Source: Tetraselmis striata
Lineage: Eukaryota; Chlorophyta; Chlorodendrophyceae; Chlorodendrales; Chlorodendraceae
Assembly (NCBI GenBank): GCA_006384855.1
Contig: VCJN01000570.1
Coordinates: forward strand, 230,554 to 294,553
DNA length: 64,000 nucleotides
Reading direction: 5' to 3'
The notes beneath the pieces were generated by a model. The model saw only the letters and a list, made by a program, of their open reading frames with translations, did no database searches and had not been told where the DNA came from. Shown in pieces: positions 35,423 to 48,700 of the stretch (positions within the stretch are counted from its first letter, which is position 1; each line of letters begins with the position of its first letter). The translations under genes and the position numbers were made by a program.

Positions 35423-36145
35423 ATGGCCGACGAGCAGCCCGTGACTACGCCAGCAGCGGGTACGCTGAGGGCGCGCTATCCCGTACTCATCGCGTACTTT
35501 AGAACAGCCCGCGGCGGCATGCGGAGCCGCATGCCGCCCCTCCAGCGTGCCCTTCAGCCTGCCCGCCCGCCCCTGCCAGCGCCCCCAACTACTAGCAGAG
35601 CTACTCGGTTTCCAGGCCCTGCTGCCAGCTGGCCTGTTTGACGCGTTACGTGATTGAGTGTGTCAACGCAGCTTCTGGTTGTCAGCAGATGGGCGGGGGG
35701 GGGGGGGGGGGGGGGGGGGGGGGATCCTTGCCTGGGAGGATGCACCACAGCACCTGCATACGCCCGGCTGAGTATTCTGTCCATTGCGTGTGATCCGCTT
35801 GGCACCAGAGGAGATGGCCTCCAAGTCAGCGGCCGACCCGGCGCTGGTGTTTGAGAACCCAGAGGCGGTGCGGACCCCGATACAGCCTCACCTCACCCCA
35901 TTCACCCCGCTGACACCCCAGCGATTGAGAGTCACTGAGGAGGTGGCTCGAAGGCACAAGTTTTGGTGCATTTTGGTGCACACATGTCGTCTCCTCTCCG
36001 CCCCCCCCCGCCCCCCCCCCCCCCCCCCGGCCCACCTCCCCTCTCAACATTCAAGCACGCGTGCTCGCATCAGGCAGGGTGTGGCTGGCATTGGGGTTCG
36101 CCATCGCCCCGCATGTGAGATGGCGCAACCAGGCATATGATGGAC

Positions 36146-36177
<32 letters not shown>

Positions 36178-36630
36178 TCTCGCCTCTCTCCCTACCCACA
36201 GTCTCGCTCCGCGGAGAAGGCCGCCATGGCGGTGCAGGCCAAGCTGCAGACGCAGGCGCTCCCCATCCGGCAGTACCTGGTGCGCCCCCCCCTCTTCCTC
36301 TCTCATCCCCCCACTTCCGCCCATCTTAAGAACCCCTCCCCAACACCCCACCGCACCCGCCCACGCCGCTCCATCGCGCGGCTGCACCTTCCGCCCTTAC
36401 CGTCGGCCGAGCATTTGCAGGCGGCTGACACCGGCGCCGCGTGTGTGCCTCCCCCCCCCCTCCCCCCGGGGTCCCTCTTGTTGCAGGAGAGCACGGTGGT
36501 GCCCATCCTGCTGCAGGGCATGCAGGCGCTGGTGAAGGAGCGGCCCGCCAACCCGGTGGAGTACCTCGCCGGCTACCTGCTCAAGAATAACCCGCAAAAG
36601 TCGGGCGCCCCCAAGCCGTACTCGGGGTGA
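35423..36630 (+). CDS. Dpy-30 domain protein (COMPASS or flagellar radial spoke type)
   Basis: Four exons, 35423-35459, 35809-35867, 36202-36279 and 36487-36630, join in phase to 105 residues, close to the roughly 100 residues of human DPY30. The C-terminal half is a textbook Dpy-30 dimerisation motif: '[20 protein letters not shown]' followed by '[20 protein letters not shown]', split by an intron between RQYL and ESTVV. The short N-terminus is Ala/Pro/Glu-rich and disordered-looking. Dpy-30 proteins dimerise and dock amphipathic helices, either as a core part of the COMPASS histone H3K4 methyltransferase complex or as adaptors in flagellar radial spokes. Small size and lack of other domains favour the COMPASS subunit. 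The last three exons are certain and the first is supported by phase only. Confidence 0.9.
35695..35723. repeat. Poly-G run of about 29 bases in Dpy-30 intron 1
   Basis: The longest G run in the window. Here the run is G on the sense strand, opposite to the usual C-rich sense strand of introns in neighbouring genes. Confidence 0.95.
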
Positions 36631-37750
36631 TGGGGCCACCTCGCTGTCGGCGGCGGCGGCGGCATAGCTCTGCCGGGTAGCGCGCGGGCGCTTCGGGCGG
36701 CGCGGCGGCGCGGCGGGAGAAGCTGCTGCGGGGGTCGACCACATGCGCCCCGGGCCAGGGGTAGGGAGCGGAAGGGGGGGGGGGGGGGGGGACAACAACG
36801 ACACACAGCAAGACAACCACTGAAGAATCAGCGACTCCTAAGAGGAGAGCCACAAGGAAAGAGGGAACGCCTCGGCAGCCGCGGTGCGTGCATGCGGCGC
36901 TCGTCTTGTAATTATAGCCATCATTTCTCATACGGAAGCATCACCACGTGCGGCTGATCCGACACAATCACCCTCGGTCAGGCCCGGGGGGGGGGGGGGG
37001 GGCAGTGGTGCCTTTCAGCAACGGCTTGCTCTGCTATGCCCCCATCGTACTGTCTACATGGGAAGCGGCCCCCGGCCTCTGTGTCTTGGTCGCTAGGATT
37101 ATGTTAATCTCACTACATTGTTCGATGTGTTCGCACGGGGCTACATGCAGTCTGCGGCAATGCCCCCCCCCCCACCCCCCCCCGGGTGCCGGTAGCAAGG
37201 TCTGCAGGTACACTCCAGCATCAAAGGTGTGCGTGGCGGTGCGCCGACATAAAGCCGTGCTCTGGGATTGCGTGGTGTTTGTGGAGTAGGGCCAACACGA
37301 GTAGGGCGGCAACTATTAGGGTATACTAGGGTTATGTGCAGACGGCAGCGAAGCACCGAGGTCGCACGTGAAGACCTTGCACGAGTTTGGACCACCTGGG
37401 GAGGGCGAGACGATGCTGTGGCGGAACCTTGCCAGCAGGTGGGACATGTTGCACGCGTGAGCGAACATGATGGTCAACTCACACCCACCGGGCCTCGGGA
37501 TCACGTGGCCCCGCGACCCTCACCGATGCCGCGTGGGGGCCTGTTTGGAACTGCCGGCAATTTCACGGATGCCGCCGAGTATTTTTCCCAGTTGTCTCGG
37601 CCCCCTTGTTGCCACCTCTGTCAAACGTCGCGCTTACATGATTGACGAGCCCGCAGCGGTTCCTCCTCGGGCAGCGTCACTCTGTGCTCGTCTACATATT
37701 GCTGTCGGATCCGACGAGTTTGGACAACGGGCCTTCGAACTCTTGTCAGG
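36631..37750. other. Intergenic, no gene recognised
   Basis: G runs at about 36775-36791 and 36986-37003 and a C run near 37167-37190. No frame resembles a known protein. It ends where the second tyrosine-recombinase element begins. Confidence 0.5.
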
Positions 37751-37769
37751 CTCCCTCTCCGATTAGACC

Positions 37770-38830
37770 CTCAAGAGCTACACTTGCAAGCTGAAGTTGT
37801 TCGTCGAGTTCTGCCATGACTTGGAGAACATCAGCCTTCTGGAGGCGACGGCCGCTACGGCCGTTCGGTACGTCGCCTGGATCGGCGAGCGGGGTCATAT
37901 TGGGGCTGAATCGCTGCAGGCAGGCCCTGCCTGTCGGCCATCAACATTTTCTTCGAGCTGCACAACAATGCTCCCGTAGCTATAAGGACAACGTGCACCT
38001 CACGGCTGCTCGTTGGGGCCCGATGCTCCGGCAACGCCGCGTGGGCGCGGTTGCCCTTCACTACGTCCTCTTACCCGCTGATGTCGCGCGCTTATTCGTT
38101 TGTTGAGAGAGCCGAACGAGCTGCTCATCACTACTATCCCCCCCCCCCCCCCCCCCCCTCCCCCCCCCTTCCCCCCGAGTACCGGTACGACTTCGGCCCC
38201 CTCGTGGCCGCGGTCATCAACTGAATCTTTTCCGCCCGGAGGCTGACTGGTGTGTCTAGTCGAGTACAGGGCGCACATGTCGATCCGTACAACATCACCC
38301 TGCAGGTATACCGCGACAAGGGCCGCGCCAAAAAGCGCGGCATTGACAACATTATATGCACGTCATGCTCTTGCCCGTCGCCGAGCAGCCCTGCGTTGCT
38401 CGTCTCCTCCGGTACTTGAGCGACACAGTTCCGTCAGTCCCCTCTGCCGCCTTGGCCGGCTCTAACTTTTGGGTTGTCACCCCTGCCGAGCACTCGACCT
38501 CATGGACAGCAGCCGCCTCCATGTCGGAGTGGCTTTCTATGGCCGTTCGTCTCGTCGATGCGGCGCCTCCTGTCGGCACCTCCTGGAGCTCTCACAGCCT
38601 CAGGATGAAGGATGCGGCCTCAGCTGCCAACGCCGTCGGCGTTCCGCTGTCCCACATCCGCTACATGGGTCGGTGGGCGCATAGCTCCGACGCCGTCCTT
38701 GACTACATCGACCCCAAAGTCCTCCCATCCCCTGGCGCATGGTTCTTCTATGGCCGCATTGCGCCTCTTCGCCACTTCCATATTCAACACGACTGCGCGG
38801 CGGTGGCCCTACCGGCGCGTCCTACGTGAT
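37770..38830 (+). pseudogene. Tyrosine recombinase (DIRS/Ngaro-like), best preserved copy, frameshifted
   Basis: The N-terminal core-binding part has 'KSYTCKLKLFVEFCHDLENI' and AVRYVAWIGERG. The catalytic part, in frame from 38356, contains 'SWSSHSLRMKDAASAANAVG' then VPLSHIRYMGRW and DAVLDYIDP. HSLR is the H-x-x-R motif, GRW the conserved late motif, and the Tyr in DYIDP the likely nucleophile, as in phage-type and DIRS recombinases. The segment with the first catalytic Arg (near 38240-38310) is in a different frame and carries a stop, so the gene is broken although the last 150 residues are open. The family joins DNA without a DDE integrase. Confidence 0.75.
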
Positions 38831-38879
38831 ATGGCGCTACCCCTGCTTCGTCAACCTGCCGCTCTCTCCGTTCGTTCTT

Positions 38880-39140
38880 CACTGGTAAAACCGGACTTGA
38901 CTTTGAAATGTTCGACCCTAGTTCACGGGGGTTCCTCCTTTCCCCAACCGCTTTGCATGTGATGCTTGAGTGATACGGGTCACTAGTTCACCCGTCGACG
39001 TGAAAGCAGACATAAAAGCAGCCGTAACAGCTGAGCCTGCCATCCTCCAGTTTCGTTGTGGGCCCCTTTGAACCTCTCCCGATTTCGGCTCTTGTCCGTG
39101 TAGAACAGCATTCACACCCTTCTTGGCAAAAACCAGACTC
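38880..39140 (-). repeat. Terminal repeat A, reverse orientation
   Basis: Reverse complement of the repeat at 50880-51170. Shared features are 'CGTAACAGCTGAGCCTGCCA', CATAAAAGCAGCCG, and a downstream CGATTTCGGCTCTTGTCCGTGT-like block. It follows the recombinase 3' end, as in the other two copies. Confidence 0.7.
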
Positions 39141-39787
39141 GATTGCATGTTTGGAATGCGGCTTGCAGAAAAGTCCCCCCCCCCCCTTCCCCCCCCCCTT
39201 CCCCCACCTTCTCGAACACAATGTTATCCGCAGCTCTTGGCACTGTTGCTTTTTACTGCCGAGCGTGCGATGTGAATTCGCCTTGGCTATTGTCATGACA
39301 AATACGCCACAGAGGCTGTCAGGTGCAGAACTTGCACAGGTAACTGCATGATGTGATGGCACCCGCACCCGCACGGCCTCATGAGGGACCACATTTGGGT
39401 GACTTCAAAACACTACTACCAGCACTAATAGCGCAGTCCCAATAGTACTACGGGAAATAGTACTAGAAGTAGCATGTCAGCAGTCAGAGTATATTTTGTA
39501 AGCTCCCCCAGGTTCGGCCATAGGCCGGCTTGGCGGATGCCGGGGGTGCGGCCGGGCGCGGGGGGGGGGGGGGGGGGAGGAGGCTTACGGCGACTGATGC
39601 GTGGCTTTACAGTCGGTTATGGGGGGGGGGGGGGGGGTACAGTACTATCAATGGTGGGAGGTAGTAAGGGCGGTCTCATCCATGCCGTGGAGGCGAGGGA
39701 AGGGGCGAGTGATGCACCGTCAGCGCGAGGGGCGGCATGCTCAAAAACCGGCCGTGTCGGCAGCGTCGGCCCGCACTCGGGCGCGCC
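39141..39787. other. Intergenic, 3' side of the carboxylase gene
   Basis: Non-coding, with C runs at about 39175-39205 and G runs at 39559-39577 and 39620-39637. It should hold the 3' untranslated region of the minus-strand carboxylase. Confidence 0.5.
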
Positions 39788-42700
39788 TCACTCGCTGGCG
39801 GCCTTGAGCACCTGCGCGGCGGCCTCGGGGTCCAGCCCAGCGAGCAGCGCCTTGACCTTGCTCGTCATGCCCTCGCGCACCGCGTCCTCCACCTTGGCGC
39901 TCTGGTCCGTGCTGAGCCAGGCGATGACGGCGTCGTCGCTCTCCCAGTCGACGCCGTCCGCCGCCGCCCAGCCCTGGATCTTGGCCATGCAGCTGCCGAG
40001 GCCGGCGTCCTTGAGCGTGGGGCAGCGCGCCATCAGCTCGTTGGCGACGCCCTGCAGGGCCAGCCGGCGCGAGGCGCGCTTGAAGAAGAAGCGGCGCGAG
40101 TCCTTCCACGGCACCGCGCAGCGGATGGCGCCCTTGGCCGTCATGCGGCCCGTGCGGTCGTGCATGTCGGCAAACTCGTGCGCCACCTGCGTGTACAGCG
40201 GCAGCAGCAGGTCCTCGCGCTTGGCGATCTCCACCGCGTTGTCCTGCGGGGCCTTGCTCAGCTCCTTCAGCACCGGGTCCAGGCGGTGCATGAGCGCGAT
40301 CTGGTCCTTGGCCCGGAACTTGACCTCGCAGATGCCGGGCGGCTCCAGGATGCCGCCGCGCGCGTCGTTGTCGGCGTAGAACTCGATGCAGTCGGGGTTG
40401 ATGTTGCGGTCCACCACCACCCACGCGCCGCCGCGAACCTCGCCCTGCCAGGACACGCAGCCACGGCCGTCAGCGCGCCGCCGTTGCCATCCAGACACAG
40501 CGCCGCCATTCGCACACAAACAAAAAAGGGCGGTGATCTGTAAGGACACCATGAAACGCGCTTCACATCGCGCCAGGGGCTCCCCATGGCTCCCCTCGGA
40601 GCGGTATATGCCAGTGGTGACAATCCGCCGAGACGGCAAAGCGCCGCACCTTGGGCGGGATGTAGATGAACACGGGGAAGTTGTACTCGCGCAGGGAGTC
40701 CACGATCATGGAGCCAAACTTGAGCACCTCGCGCGCCATGTCGCGGGTGCCGCCAGAGAAGCCGCGCCAGTTGGCGAAGATCATGACGGGAAGGTTCTCC
40801 GAGCGGCCAAAGTCGCGAATGGCCGTCGCCGTCTTGTACGCGCTGTCGGGGAACCACACCTGGCCCGCCTGCGGCAGGATGGCCTCGCGGCTCTCCGGGT
40901 CCGCGGGGTCCGCCGGCACGCGCTGCTCCATCAGCCGCGTCTCCACGGCGATCACGCCCATGGGGATGCCGCCCAGCTTGGCGCGGCCCGTCACCACCGA
41001 CTTGCCCCAGCCGGCCAGCGTCTCGGTCCAGCTGCCCTCGTCGAAGAAGCCCGTCTCAGTCACTCCGTCGATGGTGCGGCCGGACAGCATCCAGCGCGGG
41101 TCGTACGGCTCCTGCAGGAGGGAAAGGGGGGGGGCGCACAGGCGGTGCGGCACCTCAGCACCGGACAAATCATGCGCATTGTATGCTGCAGGGGGTCAGG
41201 GGTCGGCGGGGGGGGGAGGGGGGGGGTTGCTCTGGGCGCACCTTGGTGGGGGTGTAGCTGACGTCGCGGTCCACCGGGTCCGCGGAGGGCAGCACCGGCG
41301 ACAGCATCTTGTTGGTGGCGGGGATGTAGCTGAGCCACTTCAGGATGGCCTCCACGCCGGCCTGGTCGTCGGGCACCTGCTGGTGGGTGACGCCGTTGGG
41401 AACCATGATCTGCGGTTGTGGGGGGGGGGGGGGGGGGGGGGCGCGTCAGCGTCCTCTCAGGGGCGCGCGTCGTTGCGAGGGAGCCTGCCGGTTGGGGCAG
41501 GCGGGTTGGGGCGCCGGCTGACCTGAGGACCGCCCAGCTGGTCCTGGCTGGTGTACACAGTGCGCCCCAGCAGCTTGTTGAGGGCGCCATAGCCGGTGAG
41601 GATGAGCGGGCCGTTGTCCATCTGGATGACGCGCTGGCCGAGGCGGCAGATGTAGGCGCCGATGCCGACGGAGCGGCCGGTGACGTAGCTCAGGGTGAAG
41701 GTCTCCTCGTACGCGGCGCTCGTCTCGCCCGCGATGAGGCCGGAGCCCATGAGGTTCTCCACGCCGATGCCGTGCTTGGTGCCGATGATGTCGGTGATCA
41801 TGAAGCGCTGCTCGCCCTCGTCGAAGATCTCCTTCACCTTCACGCTGCCCTCCGCCAGGGAGCCGTACTCGTCGGGGGTAAAGTAGAGGTACTTGAAGCC
41901 GAGGGAGGGGTTGGAGGCGTCGTTCCAGCGGATCTTGAACTTGTCCTTCAGCTCCTCCACCAGGCCGATGCGCGCGCCGGCGTTACACGAGATGTACACG
42001 CGGGGCACGCCCTGCCCAGAGCGGGGAGCCGCGTGTCAGAGCAAGTACCGCAACAGAGCGGGGGTTGAAAGGCCGGGCCAGGGGGGGAGGAGCCGGGGGG
42101 GAGGGGGGGGGGGGCGGGGGGCACCTCAGCGCGGGCAATTCTGGAGGCGGCGGCGTAGAACTCGTCCTCCGCGACGCCGAAGGAGCCGCTCTGGAAGGTG
42201 CAGTCGTTGGCGATGAGGATGACCTCGCGGCCGGCGGGGTACTCGGGCGTGTACAGCTTGCAGCGCCACGCGACCATGCCTCGGTCGTTGGAGCCCGCGG
42301 GGCGCTGCGTCTCCACCAGCACGCCGGCCGCGTTCATCACCAGCTCCTTGGCCTCAAACAGCACGTCCGGCATGACGGCAGACGGCACCGAGGAGATGTA
42401 CTCATTCCACTGCCCCACCAGCTTCTTCTCCAGCAGGCCCAGGAAGTCGTACGCAAAGGTGGTGCCGATGCGGCGCGCGGCGGCGCGCTTGACGGCCAGG
42501 CGCGAGGTGTCGGCCACGCTGTCCTCCAGGGAGCACTCCTCGCCCCCGCCCTCCGCGTTCATGCGGCAGAAGCGCTCCACGCGGCCCGTCACGCTGTTCA
42601 GGATTTCTTGGTAGCCCTCCACCTTGAGCCACTGTCCCGTCACGCTGGACGCGATCACGCGCACCGGCACAGCCTGCATACCCAAGAGGGGTGGGCGTGC

Positions 42701-45700
42701 GGGCGGTGGGTGGTCAATCCGCCGTACCGGGCCAGGCATCCTGCCCTGTCAATCATCCACGCTACTGTACTGCCACACACCCGGCGCTAAACAGTGTGAG
42801 ACCGGCGGGGGAAGGCCCACCTCCGCGCCCTCGCCGATCACAAAGCGAAGCTCGATCTCGTCCACTTGCTGCTTGAGCAGCTTGGGCGCGTTGGCGGAGA
42901 TGTAGCGCGACACCTGGCTCATGATGGCGCTGATCTGGTCCGCGGCCTTGCCGGGAATGAGCGGCAGGAAGTTGATGTAGAGGTGCACGCTGGAGATCTG
43001 TGATGGCAGCGCAACAGAGGGACTGTCAGCGTGCAAGTCCTGCCATCAGAGGGTCGCATGGACCCGGAGAGGGGCCAGGGCAGCCGGACGGGGTGGGAGG
43101 CGCACAGAGGTGGCCACAGGGTCCAGCAGCGCCAGCTCAGCCGCGTCCACCGACTTGGAGAGCAGGCGCTCCAGGCCGCCATCCAGGGTGTCGGAGCTGT
43201 GCGCAATGCGGCGCAGCAGCAGGTGGCGGGTGCCGCGCGGGCCGCTGTTCACATCCGTCGCGGCGTACACGTGCAGGTCCCTGTGGTGCATGGGAGCCGG
43301 GGCCGGTGGCAAGGTGGCCGGGGGCGGGGGAGAGGGGGGGGGGGGGCCTGGTCAGCGACTGGTGGAGGGTGGCCAGCTGCGCTGGTGGAGGCTAGGATGC
43401 GGGCTAAGGTTGCCCTTGCTGCAGCATTTGTGTGGGGCAGGTTGTTGGGCATCGCACCGGTTGACGGTGGCCAGGCGCTGCATGTCCTTCCACAGGGACG
43501 GCAGCTTGTGCAGCTCCATGAGATGGGGCATGGTGGGGCGCTCGCCGCGGTAGATGGCGTCCTCCGCGTAGTCTGAGCCACAGCGGCCGGGGTGCGGTGC
43601 AAGCAGTCAGGCGCTGCCCGCCTGGAGCGGCGTGCGTAGCGGCGGGGGAGACAAGGCAGGCGCGCACCCAGGCTCTGGAGGAAGGTGTAGTAGCGGGGCA
43701 GCATCTGCGGGGTGTAGGACACCAGGTTGACGAGCTTGATGCCCATGGCCTTCATCTCCTCGCGGTGCTTAGCCAGGATCTGTGATGGGCATGGCAATCA
43801 CGTTTGAGTCAGGAACGCGAGATGGAGCCCAGAGAGCTTGTTGGGGGGGGGGGGGAGGGGGGGGCATCCTTGCCCCATGTGGAGGCTAGCACGGACCATG
43901 GGCATCTTGCGGTCCGCCTCCTCATCCTCGACATCGTACACACAGACGTGCAGCACGTGCAGCGGCAAGCGCGACACGTCACCCTGCACATTCTCCGCCT
44001 TGTTGATCTCGTTGCGTAGCTCGTTCAGCATCCTCTGGACGGTGTCCTCCAGGTTGGCGAGGGTGGTGGTGCGCATGATGCCGTACCGCATGGGGCTGGT
44101 CTCCGGGTTAAGGCGGTACTGAAACTTCCACAGCGACTGGCACTGGTCAGGGCTCGGGGACGCGACATCGATGCTGACCAGGCGGTGGGCGCGGTACACA
44201 CGCTTGGTGTACACCTGCACAGAAAGCGGAACAGCGGACCGTGTCGATACATCGAGGTCAGGGGTGCGGGCCGCGAGCGTGAGGCCCGCACATTGGCGCC
44301 GATCCAGAGCAGCGCTGCATGCACTCGCTCACTCGTACCTCGAGCGCGGCCTCGCGAGCCTTTTCGTCCTTGTCCACAAACACAGATGGGAGCAGATCCA
44401 CAGCGAGTGTGGAGGACATGGCGAGCGAGTCGAGGTCGCCCGGCTTGACGCCAAAGAAGCTCTTGATGCCGACCTTGCCGGTGAGCAGCTTCTTGAGCTC
44501 CTCGTAGCTCTGGGCAAGGGAGCCCTTGCGCGACTCCTCGATCAGGCGGGACGCCTGGAGCGCCAGCTCGCCGTAGGCCTTGCCACGCAGCGCAGCGACG
44601 CGCTCCAGGGTCTGCATGACAACGCAAGCGCAGGCAGGGATATGAGGGCACAACACGGACTGCACTGGCAGGCTTGCGTGATGGTAGCAAGGGGGGTTGA
44701 AAGAACCGTGGTGGGATTGGCGTGCGTGGCACCTTGAGCAGAGTGGGCGAGGGGGAGGCGCCGTCGTCGCCCCAGCCGATGGGGACGTCCCTCATCATGC
44801 GCTGCGGCAGTGTCGGCAGCAGCTTGAGCAGGTTGATGAGCAGCTCTGTGCGGGGCTTGATCGCCGAGTGCGCCACCAGGATGCTGATGACCGCCGAGAG
44901 GTTGTCCTTGTTGGCGCGAATCTGGGTGTTGGCAGGAAGTAATAGGGGGGCGGGGGGGGGGGGGGGGGGGGGGGGGGTTCAGCGCCGGTCAGGGAGGGCA
45001 ACACAAATCTTACAGCAGGGATCACCATAAATGATAGGTAGTGGCACTGACCAGGCTGTCCACGACGCGGTCGGTGGCCTCCGATGCAAACTGCTCCTCC
45101 ACATCCAGGTATCCCAGGAGCACATCCGAGATGACATCGTTTGCGAGGCTCCACAGCTGCTGCACGGGTGTGTCATCCGCGGGGTCGGACCTGTCGCTAG
45201 GGCGGATGCGGGACATGAGGCGGGCGACCATGGTGGGCGCGGTCGGGCTCGTCAGCGCCTCGATGGCGCCCTCCTCCACCAGGCGCATGTCGCTGAGCGC
45301 GTTGAGCAGGTTGCTGCTCAGCGCCGCGGTGCTGGCGCCCAGGTAGCCGTCCAGGGTGCGGGTGACCTCCATGATGGAGTCCACCAGCACAGAGCGCGCC
45401 ACGTCCTCATCCTCGTCCTCGGTGCTGCCCAGAATGGAGGGCATGCCCTCGGACCAGCCGCCGGGCGTGAAGCGCCCGGTGAAGGGCTCGATGGTCTTGA
45501 CGTTGCCAGGGTTGGCCAGCTCGATGTTGGCCAGAAGCTCACCGGCCTCAATCACAGCACCAGCAGCCTGCGAGGCATGCCAGAAATGGGGTGAGGTGCA
45601 AGAGCCTCCATAGCGCCTAATCCACCATTCTACCTGTTTGCTTTTGTGATCACTATGTGCAGCAGTCTGCTGAGTATGCGCGCTGCCCATGTGATAGAGG

Positions 45701-48700
45701 GGGGGCAAGTGTGTATACCGACTTGGGACAGGCACATCGGAGGGATGGGCACCTTTGCGTGGTTGATCCTGCCGGTCTCCTGGGCCACCAGCGGCATGAC
45801 CATCTTCATGGCCTCCACCTCGGCAAAAGGCTTGCCCTTCTGGATTTCTGCGCCGTCCGGCTGCAGGAAGCGGATGAGCTTGCCGGTGACATCGGTGCGC
45901 AGCTCGGATGGGTCGAACTGGGTGGGCAGCAGGTGCGTGTTGCCGTCGAGCATGAGGCGCATGCCCAGCGGCTCCTCCGTCGAAGTGACGTTGTGCGTGG
46001 ACCCTGCATACCAGGCCAGTAGGGTGCCGTCGCTCTGCTCGCGAACCTGAAGGAGTTGGCAAAGCAGAGGCAGTCAGCGCACAAGATCAGGGGCTGTCTG
46101 ATCGGGCCCTCTTGCCGGATCATTTGCCCGCACCCACATAGATGAGGCAGGGCGGTCGGGCTAGCTCACCTTGGCCTCCACCATTGTGTTGCCAATGCTG
46201 AAGCGGAACATGCCCGGCGCAAAGCGGGACACATCAAACTCGTACTTGACGTCCCGGTACGTGATCTCCACCGGGAATTTGTTGAGCGACGCCACGCCCT
46301 GCGTGCCGAGCTGGCCCTTGGAGAAGTTCTGCAGGAGCTGATCCGACACGGCGGACACATGGCCGTGCGCCTTGGCGACCGCGGCGCTCATGACCACCAT
46401 CTGCGGGTCAATGTCGATGCCCAGCGACTTCTCCTTGATGAGACCATCCAGCCAGGAGGTGTCGATGTTGTTGTCGATAAACTCTTTGGTATTGAGTAGC
46501 TGCACCAGGTACTCCACTGCCGTGCGGATCTCGCCGCGGACCACTAGGTCCTTGAGCGCCAGGATGAGCGCCTGCAAGCAAGCGCAGCGCATCGACGGCA
46601 TGGAGATCAGACAGTGCAGCCCCGCCATCACAGCGTTGCCCTATCCAAGACCCACCACCACCACCACCTCACCCCCGATGCACACCCCACATTATCCACG
46701 CCCCCTGCTCAGCCTGCCCTTGGTGGAGAAACCTCTGGTTTTAAGTTTGGGGGGCCACCTTGCGAGCGTCCTCACGCGTGGGGCCAGACGCAAACACGTG
46801 CCCAAACTGCGAGTCGGCAAACTCGTGGACAGCGCCGTTGGGACCGACGGAGAAGTAGCCCCAGACATTCGGGGTGCTCTGGAACTGGATGCGCTCCACG
46901 GCTCCACTGGTGGGCTTGAAGCCTGCAGGGGTAGCGCAATGAGGGGGGTCGCGTTTGCACCGCGTGCCGCTGGTCCCCTCCCCCTCCTCCTCCTACCTTC
47001 CCGCCTGCATTCACTGAGGTCATGTTCTTGCAGTTCGTCATCAAGCGGCGGCAGCTCACCTTCATCGGGGTTCTCTGCCGTGATGCGAGCCGCGATGACG
47101 TGGCGCGTGATGGGGAGGTAGTCCTCCGTCATGAAGTCGATGGGCGTCTGCTCCGTGGGCTGGAGACCGTACAGCAGGCGGATCTCCGGGATGTTGTGCA
47201 GCGGGATACCCATGGCAACCTGCAGCTGGGTTGCCGGAACATTGGCACCGGTGATGCCCTCCGTGACGGGGTGCTCCACCTGCACACAGTCAAGCGACAT
47301 ATGTCAGGGGAAACTGAGGCAGCTGGGGCCAGTGGGCGAGCTCAGCTCTAGCTTGGCAGCTTGGGGCAGGTGGCAACTTGGCAGCATGGCATCAGCAGGG
47401 CGCAAGTTTGCATGCCTGGAGACGGGGGTTGAGCTCCAGGAAGTAGTACTCCTTTGTATTAGCATTGAAGAGGTACTCCACTGTACCGGCACCAATGTAG
47501 CCGATGCTCTGAGTGAGCCTCTGCGAGTGCGGAAAGCAGAGGCATCAAAGTGATGAGCAACAACGGGGAGGAGGAGACAAAGCAAGGGTTATGTCCATGC
47601 GTTGCCCACCCTCTCGCGTGCTCTCCTCAAAAACGCATCCCCGGCCGCGATCCCGTCCTCATCCCTGCCGCGGCGTGCTGCCTCACCTGGGCGGAGCGCT
47701 CCATCTGCTTGAAGATCTCGGCGGGCACAATTGTGGGCGGACCCTCCTCGAAGATCTTCTGGAAGCGACGCTGAGTGGAGCAGTCGCGGCCGTTGAGCGC
47801 CACGGCGTTGCCATGCATGTCACCGACGATCTGTACCTCAATGTGGCGCGCGCCAGAGCACAGCTGCATCATGAACACAGGCGACCCGGGCACCTCTGCC
47901 CTGACCTGTCGCACAAATGGGAGGGGGACGGGGGTTGGGGGGGGGGGGGGGGGGGGGGGGATAATTGCATCGTAAGAGCTTCAGGAGCAACAGGGGCGGG
48001 CGCAAGGCCGGCAAGGAGGGTGGACACGCGTGTGCCCCACCTGGTCATAGTTTGAGACGAGCTCCTCCTTATTGGCAGACATGCGGATGCCCTTGCCGCC
48101 GCCGCCCTCGGACGCCTTGAGCATGACAGGGTACCCAATGCGGTCAGCGACATCGAGAGCCTCCTGCAGCGAGTGGATGCAGCCCTTCTGGAAGGTCTCA
48201 TCCGGGATGGTGCCCTCCTCTGTCAGGTTGGCCACCAGGCCATCTCCGCTCCACGGGATCGAGGGCACACCGGCTGTCTGCGCCAGGATGTTGGCGGCAA
48301 TCTTGTCGCCCAGCACGCTCATCACCGGGGCGGTGGGCCCAATGAAGATGATGCCACGATCCTGCGGAAAAAGAAGGGTTGGGGAGGAAGACCAAGACCA
48401 CAATGTCTCAGCTACGTATTGCATTGAACAAGCTCTCGGCTCAAGGGACCAGTGGGAAGACGGGAGGAAGGAGGGCAAGGAGGGGAGTGACAGCAGGAGG
48501 GGCCGTGCTCACCGCAAGCGACTGCGGCAGCTCAGGCTTCTCACTTGCGTGTCCCCAGCCGGGCCAGACAGCGTCAGCGCCCACCCTGGCAGCCAGGGAG
48601 ACGATGAGCGGCACGTTGGCGTAGTTGTTCCTGTTGGCGCCGCCAGGAACCTGCATGTCGGCGGAAACAAGCCTGCCAGATTAGCATTGATACTGTAGTA

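Larger units (their letters stand above)
37760..39140 (+). mobile_element. Tyrosine-recombinase element, copy 2
   Basis: A plus-strand copy of the element family, with the recombinase pseudogene (37770-38830) followed by terminal repeat A in reverse complement (about 38880-39140). The coding sequence is the best preserved of the three copies. A C run of about 20 bases at 38139-38158 interrupts it. No upstream repeat copy was found on its left side, so it is probably truncated. Confidence 0.65.

Noticed and set aside
39737..43576. Several long plus-strand open frames opposite the carboxylase
   Set aside because: They are antisense shadows of confirmed carboxylase exons, with His/Val/Leu/Arg-biased translations and no family match.
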